Assembly: GCF_038051945.1 (NCBI RefSeq)
Contig: NZ_CP150302.1
Location: forward strand, 7,564,001-7,628,000
Reading direction: 5' to 3'
Source: Paenibacillus sp. FSL H3-0469
Lineage (GTDB): Bacteria > Bacillota > Bacilli > Paenibacillales > Paenibacillaceae
Length of the DNA stretch: 64,000 bases
In this document: one piece after another, positions 34,602-43,648 of the stretch
Layout: every line of letters starts with the position of its first letter
How positions within the stretch are numbered: the stretch's first letter is position 1
Made by a program: the position numbers and the translations under genes
Notes under the pieces: generated by a model
Seen by the model: only the letters and a program-made list of their open reading frames with translations
Databases searched by the model: none
Told to the model about the DNA's origin: nothing

Positions 34602-34842
34602 ATAATAAAATGTAATTAAATTGATATTAAAGGTTTTGAATTTCAGGACTTTATTCAATATCCGTTTGACGTTAAAACAAATATAGGTTTAGGAAATTTG
34701 GAAGAGGTAAACAATCTGAACAAAATTTAGGCAGATTCATATGAAAAAGAATCTTTTCAGGAGATTCACGAAAAAGTCACAATATGATTCCATTTTTTTA
34801 CGGGTATATCAGTTATACATAATAAGGAGAGGAGGGAACTTG

Positions 34843-35439
34843 GTGGATGAGGTGGAGTGGATCCGAAGAATACAGGAGGGGGAGACGCAGTATCTTACAC
34901 CGCTGATCGAGCATTACTACCCGGGGATTCAGAAGTACTGCTACTACAGGGTCCGAAGTGAGGAAGAAGCAAAAGATCTGACTCAGGAAACCTTCTATCG
35001 ATTCTGCAGAAGTGTTGACAAGTACAGGCATGCGGGAAAATGTCTTGCCTATTTATACACAATCGCCCGGAATCTTTGTAATGATTACCTGCAAAAACGC
35101 CGCTCATTGTCTTGGGAGCAAGTGCAGGAAACAGAAAAAGTATATACACGGCAAACCTCTTCTATTGAAGAGCAAGTGGAAGGAGCGCAACTGGTGACTG
35201 AATTGCTTCTGCTGCTGCCTGAAGAACAGAGGGAAATGGTCTTTATGCGATACTGTCTGGATATGACCTTCCGTGACATTGCCCGTGTTACCGGAGTTAA
35301 CGTATGTATGGTCCAATATCGGGTGAATCGCGGACTAGTTGTATTTAGAAACTATTTAGAAGGGAGTGAAATTGTTGAAAAAAAAACAGCGGAATTTCAT
35401 CACAACTACACTAAGAAATTACCCTTCATTTCCCGTTGA
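34843..35439 (+). CDS. ECF-type RNA polymerase sigma factor
   Basis: Sigma factor of 198 residues. Region 2 spans LIEHYYPGIQKYCYYRVRSE, then AKDLTQETFYRFCRSVDKY and YLYTIARNLCNDYLQKRR. Region 4 spans LPEEQREMVFMRYCLDMTFR, then IARVTGVNVCMVQYRVNRGL. The GTG at 34843 is preferred (GGAGGG 6 bp upstream); TTG one codon earlier or ATG at 34741 are alternatives, the last without a ribosome binding site. The 3' end overlaps the next gene by about 65 bp. It probably transcribes its own islet operon; a target promoter was not identified. Confidence 0.85.
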   Translation: MDEVEWIRRIQEGETQYLTPLIEHYYPGIQKYCYYRVRSEEEAKDLTQETFYRFCRSVDKYRHAGKCLAYLYTIARNLCNDYLQKRRSLSWEQVQETEKVYTRQTSSIEEQVEGAQLVTELLLLLPEEQREMVFMRYCLDMTFRDIARVTGVNVCMVQYRVNRGLVVFRNYLEGSEIVEKKTAEFHHNYTKKLPFISR

Positions 35440-36160
35440 TCATGAGAGCATAGAACAAACGATTTATAGATCTAATAAGTTGCTGCCTCAAATACAGGTG
35501 ACTCGAAGGGCCTCATTACCAGAGTTTTATAAGGCTCAACTTACTTTTATCAGTTGGAAAGTGTGGATTCTACAATTGTTAATCGTTGCTGGAATGGGTG
35601 TACTTCTATATCAATTTATTAATCGACCTCACAGAGATATTGAAGTTGTCATGTTGGCTTCTATTGCTGCCCCATTATTAGTGATTACGGGTTTACAGAC
35701 ACTGACCCGATCTTTGACTTGTCATATGATAGAGATTGAATTAAGCACCTGGCGGAGGCTGGAGAAGCTGACACTGGTGCGCATGAGTCTGCTTGGCATT
35801 GCGGATCTAATCGGTCTGATCATTTTGGCCATTCTCTTGAACGCTTGGATAGAGATGGAGATTGTGAGCCTCCTGCTATATTTGCTGGTACCGTTCAATG
35901 TGTCATGTCTTGGATCTCTTTGGTTAATGAACCGAGTTCGTAACACAAATTGTGGATATTACTGTCTGGCATATTGCGGACTGTTGATCATAGTACAGGT
36001 TATTTGTTCATTTACTCCTCCATTATCCTTATTTCTTTCATCAGCAACCGGATCTTGGCAGATATTACTAGTGCTTTCTTTGGGCGGGATTGTCTATGAG
36101 ACTCGAGGGATAAGCAGGAACTTCAAAAGTCTGGAAACAGCCGTGAAAATACATTATTAA
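35375..36160 (+). CDS. Membrane protein of sigma/ABC cluster (possible anti-sigma)
   Basis: About 261 residues: a cytoplasmic N-terminus of ~60 residues, then six hydrophobic segments (around residues 62-82, 90-110, 140-160, 167-187, 200-220 and 226-243). No known motif recognised. The start is uncertain: TTG codons at 35372 and 35375 follow GGGAG, and a GTG lies at 35366. It overlaps the sigma gene and precedes the ATPase gene. Position suggests it restrains the sigma factor at the membrane, but this is inference from gene order only. Confidence 0.6.
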   Translation: MKKKQRNFITTTLRNYPSFPVDHESIEQTIYRSNKLLPQIQVTRRASLPEFYKAQLTFISWKVWILQLLIVAGMGVLLYQFINRPHRDIEVVMLASIAAPLLVITGLQTLTRSLTCHMIEIELSTWRRLEKLTLVRMSLLGIADLIGLIILAILLNAWIEMEIVSLLLYLLVPFNVSCLGSLWLMNRVRNTNCGYYCLAYCGLLIIVQVICSFTPPLSLFLSSATGSWQILLVLSLGGIVYETRGISRNFKSLETAVKIHY

Positions 36161-36205
36161 GTTTATAGTAGACAGATCAATTGTGATTATAAGGAGAAGT
36201 GTGGA

Positions 36206-37096
36206 ATGCTTGAACTTAAATTAAATCAAGTGAGCAAGCAATTTTCTGCCAAAAGAGCGGTAAACGGGATCTCAATTCAGCTTTCTAATGGTGTCTATGG
36301 CCTACTGGGAGCAAATGGTGCAGGAAAAACAACACTGCTACGAATGATCTGCGGAGTCCTGAACCCTACATCAGGTACGATCCAGATGAATAAAGAAGAT
36401 ATCAGTGACATGGGGGAGCGCTATCGTGACTTGCTTGGCTATCTGCCCCAAGACTTCGGTTATTATCCTGATTTCAGTGCAGAGGAGTTTCTGTGGTATG
36501 TTGGATCACTAAAGGGATTGACTTTGGCGGCATCAAAAGGGAAAGCACGGGATTTACTGGGCACAGTTGCTCTAGAAGATGTGGCTCGGAAGAAAATTCG
36601 TACCTTTTCTGGAGGAATGAAGCAGCGGCTGGGTATTGCACAGGCTCTTCTTAATGATCCCCGCATTCTGGTACTGGACGAGCCCACGGCAGGTCTTGAT
36701 CCTAAAGAACGGGTCCGTTTCCGTAATTTAATTGCTGATCTGGCCAGGGATAAAATAGTAATTATGTCAACTCATATTGTATCCGATGTGGAATATATTG
36801 CAGATCAAATTCTCGTGATGAAAAAAGGAGAGTTGATTGCGAGCGGAACGGTCGATCAACTGACAACAACGATGAACGGCTATGTATGGACTTGTCATGT
36901 CCCGCTTCGGAATGCTGAGGAATGGAATGCCCGTTATTGCGTGAGTAATTTACGCCATGAAGGGGACCAGGTGGAATTGAGAATTGTGTCGGCAGATCAA
37001 CCGAATGAGACGGCGGTAGCAGTCGTACCCTCATTGGAGGACTTCTATTTATATCATTTCCAGGATGAAGAAGCTGTCACGGCTAAGGGAAAATAG
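36206..37096 (+). CDS. ABC-2 type transporter ATPase
   Basis: ATPase of 296 residues. Walker A GANGAGKTT (about residues 34-42), Q-loop LGYLPQDFGYYP, signature FSGGMKQRLGIAQAL, Walker B ILVLDEPTAGLD, switch His in STHIV. The C-terminal ~80 residues form an extra domain as in bacitracin/lantibiotic-type exporters. The ATG start has AAGGAGAAG upstream. It would power one or both permeases encoded next. The substrate is unknown. Confidence 0.92.
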   Translation: MLELKLNQVSKQFSAKRAVNGISIQLSNGVYGLLGANGAGKTTLLRMICGVLNPTSGTIQMNKEDISDMGERYRDLLGYLPQDFGYYPDFSAEEFLWYVGSLKGLTLAASKGKARDLLGTVALEDVARKKIRTFSGGMKQRLGIAQALLNDPRILVLDEPTAGLDPKERVRFRNLIADLARDKIVIMSTHIVSDVEYIADQILVMKKGELIASGTVDQLTTTMNGYVWTCHVPLRNAEEWNARYCVSNLRHEGDQVELRIVSADQPNETAVAVVPSLEDFYLYHFQDEEAVTAKGK

Positions 37097-37108
37097 GAGG
37101 TATGATCC

Positions 37109-38347
37109 ATGGATATACTGACGCGGTTCGAACTGCGAAAGATTATTCGACGAAAATCATTTTACATAGGAATTTTAGTTTTGGTAGCAGTAGCGATATT
37201 ATTATCTGTTTTATTAGTAACAAATATTCAAATGACAGGTAAAGAGGCGAAATTCTTGAATGGAGTAGCAGCCATTCAACTAGAGAGAGAGTACAATCGG
37301 CAGCTTGCCGGTCCGTTAACTATAGCAGCAATGGAGGCCGCTGTAAGAAGGCATCAAGACTTACTCCATGATCCTAGTAATCTGGATGAGAAGGGGGAGA
37401 TGACTGTCGAAGCAAATGCAAAATACGATACTAGGGATAATCAAATTCAATTTTTAATAATGGATGCCTTTTCTCCTGCAGGTGAACACGATTATGATTT
37501 AATCGACAAAATCAATCCTGAAGAAATGAAGGATTTTTATCAGAAACGGCTGGAAAAGGTCCAGGTGTTTTTAAATAACAATGATTCTGATAACAACTAT
37601 ACTGATAAGGAAAAAGCTTACTTTATTAAAATGGACGAGCAAATTCCAGTGCCTTTTCAGATGGACTATGTTACTGGCTGGGAAAATGTATTCGAGAATT
37701 TACCGAGTCTCTTTCTAGTTATTGCTTTTGTTATTGCGCTTAGCCTTGCAGCGGTTTTTGCTGGGGAGTATCAGAGAGGAACGGATGCTATAGTTCTATC
37801 TACCCGTTATGGTAGAAGCAAAGCCATTGTTGCTAAATTAAAAGCAAGCTTTATAGTTTCTACAGGATTAATTATTTTTTCAATTGCAATATATACTTTC
37901 CTGATACTCGGGGTGTTTGGATTTGATGGTTCAGGCGCCCATGTACAAATGATCAAGTTTTTGGCCCCTGTTCCCTACACTGTTATTGAGACCTACCTGT
38001 GGACGGTACTGATCGGCAGTCTGGCATGTCTTATGGCAGGAGCCTTGACACTTTGGTTCTCCAGCCGGATGAGCAATTCATTCTCAGTTATTGTAGCAGC
38101 CGGAGTCCTGCTTGTAGGTACTCAGTTTATCCCCGATAGCAAAAATAGTCGTCTATTAGGCTATCTGACAGATCTGCTTCCCGGAAATATGTTTGACAGC
38201 TTTAGAAAGATAACGGGTTATGAAATATTTAATATCGGGGGACAGTTGATTCCAACGTATAAAATAATGGTTGTGTTCTCGATAATTGCTATAGCACTTC
38301 TGATACCTTTTACTTATCGAGCATTCAAAAAGCATCAGGTTGTATAG
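37109..38347 (+). CDS. ABC-2 type permease, first of a tandem pair
   Basis: Membrane protein of 412 residues: TM1 at about 17-40, an extracellular domain of ~160 residues, then five segments from ~205 on. Shared stretches with the next gene are PFQMDYVTGWE, LFLVIAF, AGEYQRGTDAI, LSTRYGR, APVPYTVIE and the C-terminus TYRAFKKHQVV. The two proteins have exactly the same length and align throughout, so they arose by tandem duplication and probably form a heterodimer. The ATG start follows AGGAGG. Confidence 0.88.
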   Translation: MDILTRFELRKIIRRKSFYIGILVLVAVAILLSVLLVTNIQMTGKEAKFLNGVAAIQLEREYNRQLAGPLTIAAMEAAVRRHQDLLHDPSNLDEKGEMTVEANAKYDTRDNQIQFLIMDAFSPAGEHDYDLIDKINPEEMKDFYQKRLEKVQVFLNNNDSDNNYTDKEKAYFIKMDEQIPVPFQMDYVTGWENVFENLPSLFLVIAFVIALSLAAVFAGEYQRGTDAIVLSTRYGRSKAIVAKLKASFIVSTGLIIFSIAIYTFLILGVFGFDGSGAHVQMIKFLAPVPYTVIETYLWTVLIGSLACLMAGALTLWFSSRMSNSFSVIVAAGVLLVGTQFIPDSKNSRLLGYLTDLLPGNMFDSFRKITGYEIFNIGGQLIPTYKIMVVFSIIAIALLIPFTYRAFKKHQVV

Positions 38348-38359
38348 GGGGCATGACTC

Positions 38360-39598
38360 ATGAACACGCTAACCCGTTTTGAAATACGTAAAATAATTAG
38401 AAGTAAATTATTTTATGTCGCCATTGGGCTTGTGACGGCTGTTGTCTTGCTTTTGGTCAACATGAGGTTTACAGGGGCATACATAACAGATCCAGAGGGG
38501 AAAGAAATTAAAGGTTTTGCAGCCATCTCTCTGGAAAGACAATATGCGCGTCAGCAAGCCGGACCCTTATCAACGGAAAAAATAGCAAATGCAATTGAAC
38601 GCCATAATAAAGTTTTGCTTGATCCGAAAAATATTGATGCTAATGGGAATTTAAATAATCAGGCTTATGCTATATACGAAGTTCCGGATGAACAGATCAA
38701 TACGTTGATACGGTATGCCTTTTCACCATTAAGTCAGTTCGATTATTCTGTAATGAATAGATTACATGAAGATGAAGCAAAGAGATTTTATGAGAAGCGG
38801 ATGGAAAAAATCAATGGATATTTAGATTACGATTATTCTTATGGTAATTATTCAGATAGGGAGAAAACTTTTTTTAATGCAATGAACGAAAAACTCCGCG
38901 TTCCCTTTCAGATGGATTATGTTACCGGATGGGAGAAGGTGTTTCAAAACCTTCAAAATCTCTTTTTAGTGATTGCTTTAGCCATCGGGATATGTCTCGC
39001 TCCAATCTTTGCTGGGGAATATCAGCGGGGCACCGATGCAATAATATTGTCTACCCGCTATGGCAGGAATAAGGTGATTACTGCCAAACTTAAGGCGGGC
39101 TTTATCTTATCTTTAGGTTTACTATTCTTAGCACTCATGCTATACACGCTTCTTCTTCTGGGGATATTTGGTTTTGAGGGCGCGGGAGCCAATTTACAGA
39201 TCATTGATCTTTTAGCTCCCGTCCCCTATACGGTAATCCAAGCATATCTGTGGACGATCTTGATTGGTAGTTTAGGCTGTCTGATAGTAGGAGCATTGAC
39301 GTTATGGCTGTCTAGCAGGTTGAATAGCCCCTTTTCAGTTATTATTGTGATTGGTATTTTTTTAATTGGTCCATTCTTTATTCCTGCAAGCAAGAGCAGC
39401 CGTTTGTTTAATCAACTGATGGATTTATTTCCGGCTAATATGTTTAATGGTTTCAAAAAAATCACTTCTTATGAAGTGATTGATCTATTCGGTGCATTAA
39501 TTCTAGAGTATAAGTTCATCACAGGCTTTGCTATTATAGTAATAGCCTTGCTGCTTCCGCTTACTTTTAGGGCATTTAAGAAGCATCAGGTGGCCTGA
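38360..39598 (+). CDS. ABC-2 type permease, second of a tandem pair
   Basis: Paralogue of the preceding permease, 412 residues, same topology: TM1 ~17-35, outer loop, five more segments. It differs most in the outer loop (residues ~35-190), which may reflect specialised substrate contact, while membrane and cytoplasmic parts are alike (EYQRGTDAIILSTRYGRNKV). The gap to the first copy is 12 bp. It is the last gene of the islet operon. Confidence 0.88.
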   Translation: MNTLTRFEIRKIIRSKLFYVAIGLVTAVVLLLVNMRFTGAYITDPEGKEIKGFAAISLERQYARQQAGPLSTEKIANAIERHNKVLLDPKNIDANGNLNNQAYAIYEVPDEQINTLIRYAFSPLSQFDYSVMNRLHEDEAKRFYEKRMEKINGYLDYDYSYGNYSDREKTFFNAMNEKLRVPFQMDYVTGWEKVFQNLQNLFLVIALAIGICLAPIFAGEYQRGTDAIILSTRYGRNKVITAKLKAGFILSLGLLFLALMLYTLLLLGIFGFEGAGANLQIIDLLAPVPYTVIQAYLWTILIGSLGCLIVGALTLWLSSRLNSPFSVIIVIGIFLIGPFFIPASKSSRLFNQLMDLFPANMFNGFKKITSYEVIDLFGALILEYKFITGFAIIVIALLLPLTFRAFKKHQVA

Positions 39599-39673
39599 TT
39601 AAGAATAAAGCGTACTTTATGTATTATTTTAATCAGCTTGCAGACTGCCAATAAATGAATAAAAATAACTTTT

Positions 39674-39714
39674 AAAAAAGACGGAGACTTTCGCAGGGTT
39701 GAAGTCTTCTTTTT
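39674..39714 (+). terminator. Terminator at right end of islet
   Basis: AGACTT-loop-AAGTCT core extended by A and T tracts (AAAAAAGAC on the left, CTTCTTTTTT on the right). It ends the islet operon 44 bp before the right direct repeat. Confidence 0.75.
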
Positions 39715-39757
39715 TGTGTTATATAGAAGCGCAGCAGAATGTAAACTAGGTGCCAAG

Positions 39758-39820
39758 CGCTTGAGCCCCGCATGAACTTAATCACGGCGAAAATGCGGGA
39801 GATTGGGATTTAATAGAAAT
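39758..39820 (+). repeat. 63-bp direct repeat, right copy
   Basis: Copy of 34448-34510 with one substitution at 39798. It encodes a detached last 18 codons and stop of the ATPase gene, with no gene upstream in frame. The substitution is synonymous in the ATPase frame. DNA after it (from 39821) is again GC-rich and leads into the next ABC gene. Confidence 0.97.
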
Positions 39821-39885
39821 GAACGATCTGCCCGGATGGTTCGTATTATAGTTATTTGCTAACACCAAGGAAGAGGTGAGAGGAA

Positions 39886-40599
39886 ATGCTGACCATTAGG
39901 CATTTTACGAAGAGTTACAAAGGCGGGGCTAAAGCGGTGGATGATCTTAGCCTCGAAGTTGAACGGGGTGACATCTACGGCTTCATCGGGCATAACGGCG
40001 CAGGCAAGACCACGACGATCCGCGCTGTGGTGGGCGTGCTTGATTTTGAACAAGGGGAGATTGAGATCGACGGCATCTCGATCCGCAAGAATCCGGTAGC
40101 CTGCAAGGCGAATATTGCCTACATCCCGGATAATCCGGACCTGTACGATCACCTGACGGGAATTCAGTACCTGAACTTCATCGGCGATCTCTTCAGTGTA
40201 TCGGGGTCCACCCGGGAGCGGCTGATCGGGCAATACGGCGATGCCTTCCAGCTTACAGCCAGTCTGGGCGATCTGATCTCCTCGTATTCCCACGGCATGA
40301 AGCAGAAGCTGGCCATTATCTCTGCACTTATTCATGAGCCGAAGCTGTTAGTGCTGGATGAGCCTTTTGTAGGACTTGATCCGAAGGCAGCGCATACGCT
40401 GAAGACTATTATGACGGATCTGTGCAGCAGGGGCAGCGCGATCTTTTTCTCCACACATGTACTGGATACGGCGGAGAAGCTCTGCAACAAGATTGCGATC
40501 ATCAAGGGCGGACGGCTGATTGCCCACGGCTTAACTGAAGCGGTAAGGGGCGAGAACAGCCTGGAGGACGTATTCATGGAGCTGATCGATAATGATTAA
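39886..40599 (+). CDS. ABC-2 type transporter ATPase
   Basis: ATPase of 237 residues. Walker A GHNGAGKTT (about residues 35-43), Q-loop AYIPDNPDLYDH, signature YSHGMKQKLAIISAL (SHGMKQ variant common in this group), Walker B LLVLDEPFVGLD, switch His in STHVLD. The ATG start has GAGGTGAGAGG upstream. It overlaps the permease gene by 8 bp. Before islet insertion this pair probably followed the TetR cassette directly. Confidence 0.92.
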   Translation: MLTIRHFTKSYKGGAKAVDDLSLEVERGDIYGFIGHNGAGKTTTIRAVVGVLDFEQGEIEIDGISIRKNPVACKANIAYIPDNPDLYDHLTGIQYLNFIGDLFSVSGSTRERLIGQYGDAFQLTASLGDLISSYSHGMKQKLAIISALIHEPKLLVLDEPFVGLDPKAAHTLKTIMTDLCSRGSAIFFSTHVLDTAEKLCNKIAIIKGGRLIAHGLTEAVRGENSLEDVFMELIDND

Positions 40600-42190
40600 T
40601 GTCTGGAGATTAACGAAGCTGCAGCTGTTGTCCTCCTTCGGCCTCAATCAGGCGCTCCATACGAAAGACCCTGCACGCAGACGCAAGGCGCTGCTGATCA
40701 GCCTCTTGGTGATAGCCGGTATACTCATGATAGGAGCCGTGTCATTCGGCTACAGCTTTATGATGGCGAAGTCGTTCGAGCAGCTTGGGCGGATGGAGCT
40801 ATTGCTGGCTGTGATGATGACAGTCACTTCGCTGGTGAGCTTCTTCACTACGGTCTATAAGGCAAGCGGGGTATTATTCAGCTATAAGGATTACGATATG
40901 ATTATGTCCCTCCCGGTGAAAACCAGCCATGTTGTGGCGAGCCGGGTGCTTCAGCTCTATGTGATGAATCTGTTCTTCACGCTGCTGGTCATGCTTCCGG
41001 CGGGGGCGGTGTATGCTATCCATGTGAAGCCGGGTGTGCTGTTTTATCTGTTTTTTGTAATGACGCTCTTCTTCATTACCCTGCTGCCGATTATAGCGGC
41101 TACGCTGGTAGGCTCTCTCATTAGCTGGGTCTCTTCCCGGTTCCGGGCGAGCAAAATCCTGAATATGCTCTTCACCTTCGCCTTCATCATTGTACTGATG
41201 CTGGGCTCGTTCACGCTCAATCAAGGACAGCAGGCGATTGCAGATGCTGGAACCGCCTTAGGTGATATGATCTTCAAGGTGTATCCCCCGGCTTCCGTGT
41301 ATGTTGATGCGGTCTGCTCGTACCGGGTGAGCGCCTTGCTCTTCTTCATCGCGGTGTCTGTGCTGGCCTTCATGCTGTTCTCGGTCCTGCTGGCGACCCG
41401 GTACAAGGCGATTCATACAGGGCTTATGACCAGCCGCGCAAGCCGCGGATACACGATGAAGCCGCTACAGGCTAATTCAGCATTCAAGGCCTTGTATCTA
41501 AAGGAGCTGCGGCGTTATTTCAGCTCGGTCAATTATGTGCTGAACACAGGGATCGGGATGGTGCTGCTCCTGATGATGTCCATTTCCTTATTATTCGTCA
41601 GCTCAGAGCAGCTGGGAGCTATACTAGACATCCCGCAATTGTCAGACTCCCTCAGTACGCTGAGTCCGCTGGTTATCTCTCTATTTGTTGTTCTGAGCTG
41701 TACGACAGCCTGCTCTATTTCTCTGGAAGGCAATCATCTGTGGATCTTGACCAGCTCCCCCGTGCCCAAACCGGCGATTGTATTCAGCAAGGTGGCGGTG
41801 AATCTGACCATTACCTTACCGGTGATTGCCGTAAGCTGGGGACTGCTGGCCTATACCCTGCATGCCGGGTGGATGGAGGGTCTATTGATGCTTGCCGTTC
41901 CGGTTATCTATGCCTGCTATTCAGCCCTGCTGGGCGTTCTTGTGAACCTGAAGCTGCCTAAGCTCGACTGGACCAGTGAAGTTGCGGCGATCAAGCAGAG
42001 TGCGTCGGTGCTGGTAACGATGCTAATCGGTGTCCTCACGCTGGCTGTTCCGTTCGTGCTGTTCCTGCTGCTTCATGGGGTGAACGGAAATCTCATTCTG
42101 CTGGGATACGGCGTGCTTCTGGTAGCGGTCTGCGCCGGAATGTACAGATATATCCAGATTAACGGGGAGCGGCTGTTTGCGAGGCTTTAG
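40592..42190 (+). CDS. ABC-2 type exporter permease, large form
   Basis: Membrane protein of 532 residues with about 12 hydrophobic segments in two halves, joined by a cytoplasmic loop around residues 275-315 (RGYTMKPLQANSAFKALYLK). Motifs such as SYKDYDMIMSLPVKTSHVVASR are found in bacillary putative ABC exporter permeases. It is coupled to the ATPase by an 8-bp overlap. The substrate is unknown. Confidence 0.88.
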   Translation: MINVWRLTKLQLLSSFGLNQALHTKDPARRRKALLISLLVIAGILMIGAVSFGYSFMMAKSFEQLGRMELLLAVMMTVTSLVSFFTTVYKASGVLFSYKDYDMIMSLPVKTSHVVASRVLQLYVMNLFFTLLVMLPAGAVYAIHVKPGVLFYLFFVMTLFFITLLPIIAATLVGSLISWVSSRFRASKILNMLFTFAFIIVLMLGSFTLNQGQQAIADAGTALGDMIFKVYPPASVYVDAVCSYRVSALLFFIAVSVLAFMLFSVLLATRYKAIHTGLMTSRASRGYTMKPLQANSAFKALYLKELRRYFSSVNYVLNTGIGMVLLLMMSISLLFVSSEQLGAILDIPQLSDSLSTLSPLVISLFVVLSCTTACSISLEGNHLWILTSSPVPKPAIVFSKVAVNLTITLPVIAVSWGLLAYTLHAGWMEGLLMLAVPVIYACYSALLGVLVNLKLPKLDWTSEVAAIKQSASVLVTMLIGVLTLAVPFVLFLLLHGVNGNLILLGYGVLLVAVCAGMYRYIQINGERLFARL

Positions 42191-42196
42191 CTGCTG

Positions 42197-42254
42197 AAGA
42201 AACTACTCTTGGAACGGGAGGAGGCCTGACCTGTTCCTGGGAGTGGTTTCTTTG
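42197..42254 (+). terminator. Terminator after ABC permease
   Basis: AAGAAACTACTC pairs with GAGTGGTTTCTT (one G-T pair), with further pairing TTGGAAC/GTTCCTGG inside and TTTG after. It lies between convergent genes. Confidence 0.8.
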
Positions 42255-42295
42255 TGTATTCAGAGACAAATGATCACCTATGTCTTAAGTCCGGT

Positions 42296-43297
42296 CTACG
42301 AATAACGTCCTATCCTCGACTTTACCTTCTTAAGCAATGGTCCCGCCAGGGCTCTTGCCTTCCGGGCGCCTTCACTCAAGATTGTGTCGATCTGCTCTGG
42401 CGCTGCTATGAGATCATAGTATTTCTTCCGTGGCTCTTCCAGAGCAGCATTAACCACCTGGAACAGCTCCTGCTTGGCCTCACCCCAGCTAATGCCGCTT
42501 AGATATTTGTCTCTTAACTCCTGCACTTGAGCGGGTGTCGCAAATTCTTTATATAACAAGAAAATATTAGAGGTTTCCGGGTCTTTCGGTTCCTGCGGAA
42601 GCGTAGAGTCTGTTTTGATTTTGCTGATCAGCTTCTTCAGGTTCTCTGCCGTTTCGAACAGCGGAATCGTGTTGTTATAGCTTTTGCTCATTTTCCTCCC
42701 GTCAAGACCAGGAATCACCGCTGTGCTCTCATCGACAATATAATCAGGCAGCTTGAACGTATCTCCATAAACCCGGTTGAAGCTTTCGGCGATATCTCTG
42801 GCGATCTCCACATGCTGAATCTGGTCTTTGCCGACAGGGACCTTGTCTGATTGAAACAGCAGAATGTCCGCAGCCATCAGAATCGGATAGGTGAAGAGAC
42901 CCATATTAACACCAGTATCCGCATCCACGCCCAGTTGTTCATTTTGATCTTGGATCGCTTTGTAGGCATGGGCACGGTTCATCAGTCCTTTGGACGTCAG
43001 GCAGGCTAGAATCCAGCTCAGCTCAAAGATCTCCGGCACATCAGATTGTCTATAGAAAATCACCCGATCCGGGTCGAGTCCGAGTGCCAGCCAAGTGGCT
43101 GCGATACTATAAGACAGATCACTGAACTCGTCTCTATTCTGTATGAAATTTAACCCATGGTAGTCGGCCATGAAGTAGAGTGAAGTGCAATCACTGGCCC
43201 CGGCGATTTGCAGTGCAGGCTTGATTGCTCCGATGTAGTTCCCCAGATGGACTTTGCCCGTAGGTTTAATTCCTGTTAATACAATGTCCTTACTCAT
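42296..43297 (-). CDS. trpS: Tryptophanyl-tRNA synthetase
   Basis: Class I synthetase that charges tRNA-Trp, 333 residues, the usual length. The HIGH-like motif is in GKVHLGNYIGAI and the KMSKS motif is GRKMSKSYNN. Other family stretches are YFMADYHGLN, GLFTYPILMAADILLF and VPVGKDQIQHVE. A T-box leader with a TGG specifier precedes it, so expression rises when tRNA-Trp is uncharged. The ATG start has GGAGGGA upstream. Confidence 0.97.
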   Translation of the reverse strand: MSKDIVLTGIKPTGKVHLGNYIGAIKPALQIAGASDCTSLYFMADYHGLNFIQNRDEFSDLSYSIAATWLALGLDPDRVIFYRQSDVPEIFELSWILACLTSKGLMNRAHAYKAIQDQNEQLGVDADTGVNMGLFTYPILMAADILLFQSDKVPVGKDQIQHVEIARDIAESFNRVYGDTFKLPDYIVDESTAVIPGLDGRKMSKSYNNTIPLFETAENLKKLISKIKTDSTLPQEPKDPETSNIFLLYKEFATPAQVQELRDKYLSGISWGEAKQELFQVVNAALEEPRKKYYDLIAAPEQIDTILSEGARKARALAGPLLKKVKSRIGRYS

Positions 43298-43321
43298 ATT
43301 ATCCCTCCGTCTATAAAATCA

Positions 43322-43590
43322 AAAAGGGGTTTTCTCATCCTGAAAAGGACGAGAAAACCCCGTGGTGCCACCTTAATTAGTCCGAACGGTGATCCGGACC
43401 GCTTGAACGTATCGAAACATCACTATATGTTTGAATACGCGTCTCTTTTAACGACGAGACATTCGCCAAAGCCTACTTCCTGAAGGTTCGGTTTGGATGC
43501 TCAGAAGCCCACTTCGGCATATTCCCTACACTGATTCGCACCAATCATCAGCTCTCTGAAGTATTCGTTATGCTTACTCTCTTCATCATT
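43322..43590 (-). ncRNA. T-box leader, tRNA-Trp specific
   Basis: Transcribed toward trpS. The T-box sequence AAGGTGGCACCACGG lies at 43374-43360 and overlaps the terminator stem GGGGTTTTCTC/GAGAAAACCCC with T run (43361-43322). Upstream, the specifier region reads CCGAAGTGGGCTTC (about 43517-43504), containing TGG, the Trp codon. Uncharged tRNA-Trp would stabilise the antiterminator and allow trpS transcription. The 5' limit is approximate. Confidence 0.93.
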
Positions 43591-43619
43591 GCAAAGTTAT
43601 ATAATATTGTATTACTGTA

Positions 43620-43648
43620 TTTTTACAGTACTTTTCGGTGAATGTCAA
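43620..43648 (-). promoter_or_regulatory. Promoter of T-box-trpS transcript
   Basis: On the minus strand TTGACA (43648-43643) and TAAAAA (43625-43620) are 17 bp apart, just upstream of the T-box leader. The -10 box is weak but the -35 box is consensus. Confidence 0.6.

Larger units (their letters stand above)
34448..39820 (+). other. AT-rich sigma/ABC islet bounded by 63-bp direct repeats
   Basis: The unit from the start of one repeat to the start of the next is 5,310 bp. It contains an ECF sigma gene, a membrane protein gene, an ABC ATPase gene and two tandem permease genes, all on the plus strand, ended by terminators on each side. Codon use is visibly AT-richer (many AAA, TTT, ATT and TTA) than in genes left and right. 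The repeat recreates an intact 3' end for the ATPase gene. No integrase, transposase or tRNA is present. It is best read as recent acquisition, with unknown mechanism. Confidence 0.75.

Noticed and set aside
34448..39820. Transposon or prophage reading of the islet
   Set aside because: No transposase, integrase, inverted terminal repeats or phage genes; the repeats are direct, 63 bp long and copy a gene end, unlike the short target duplications of transposition.
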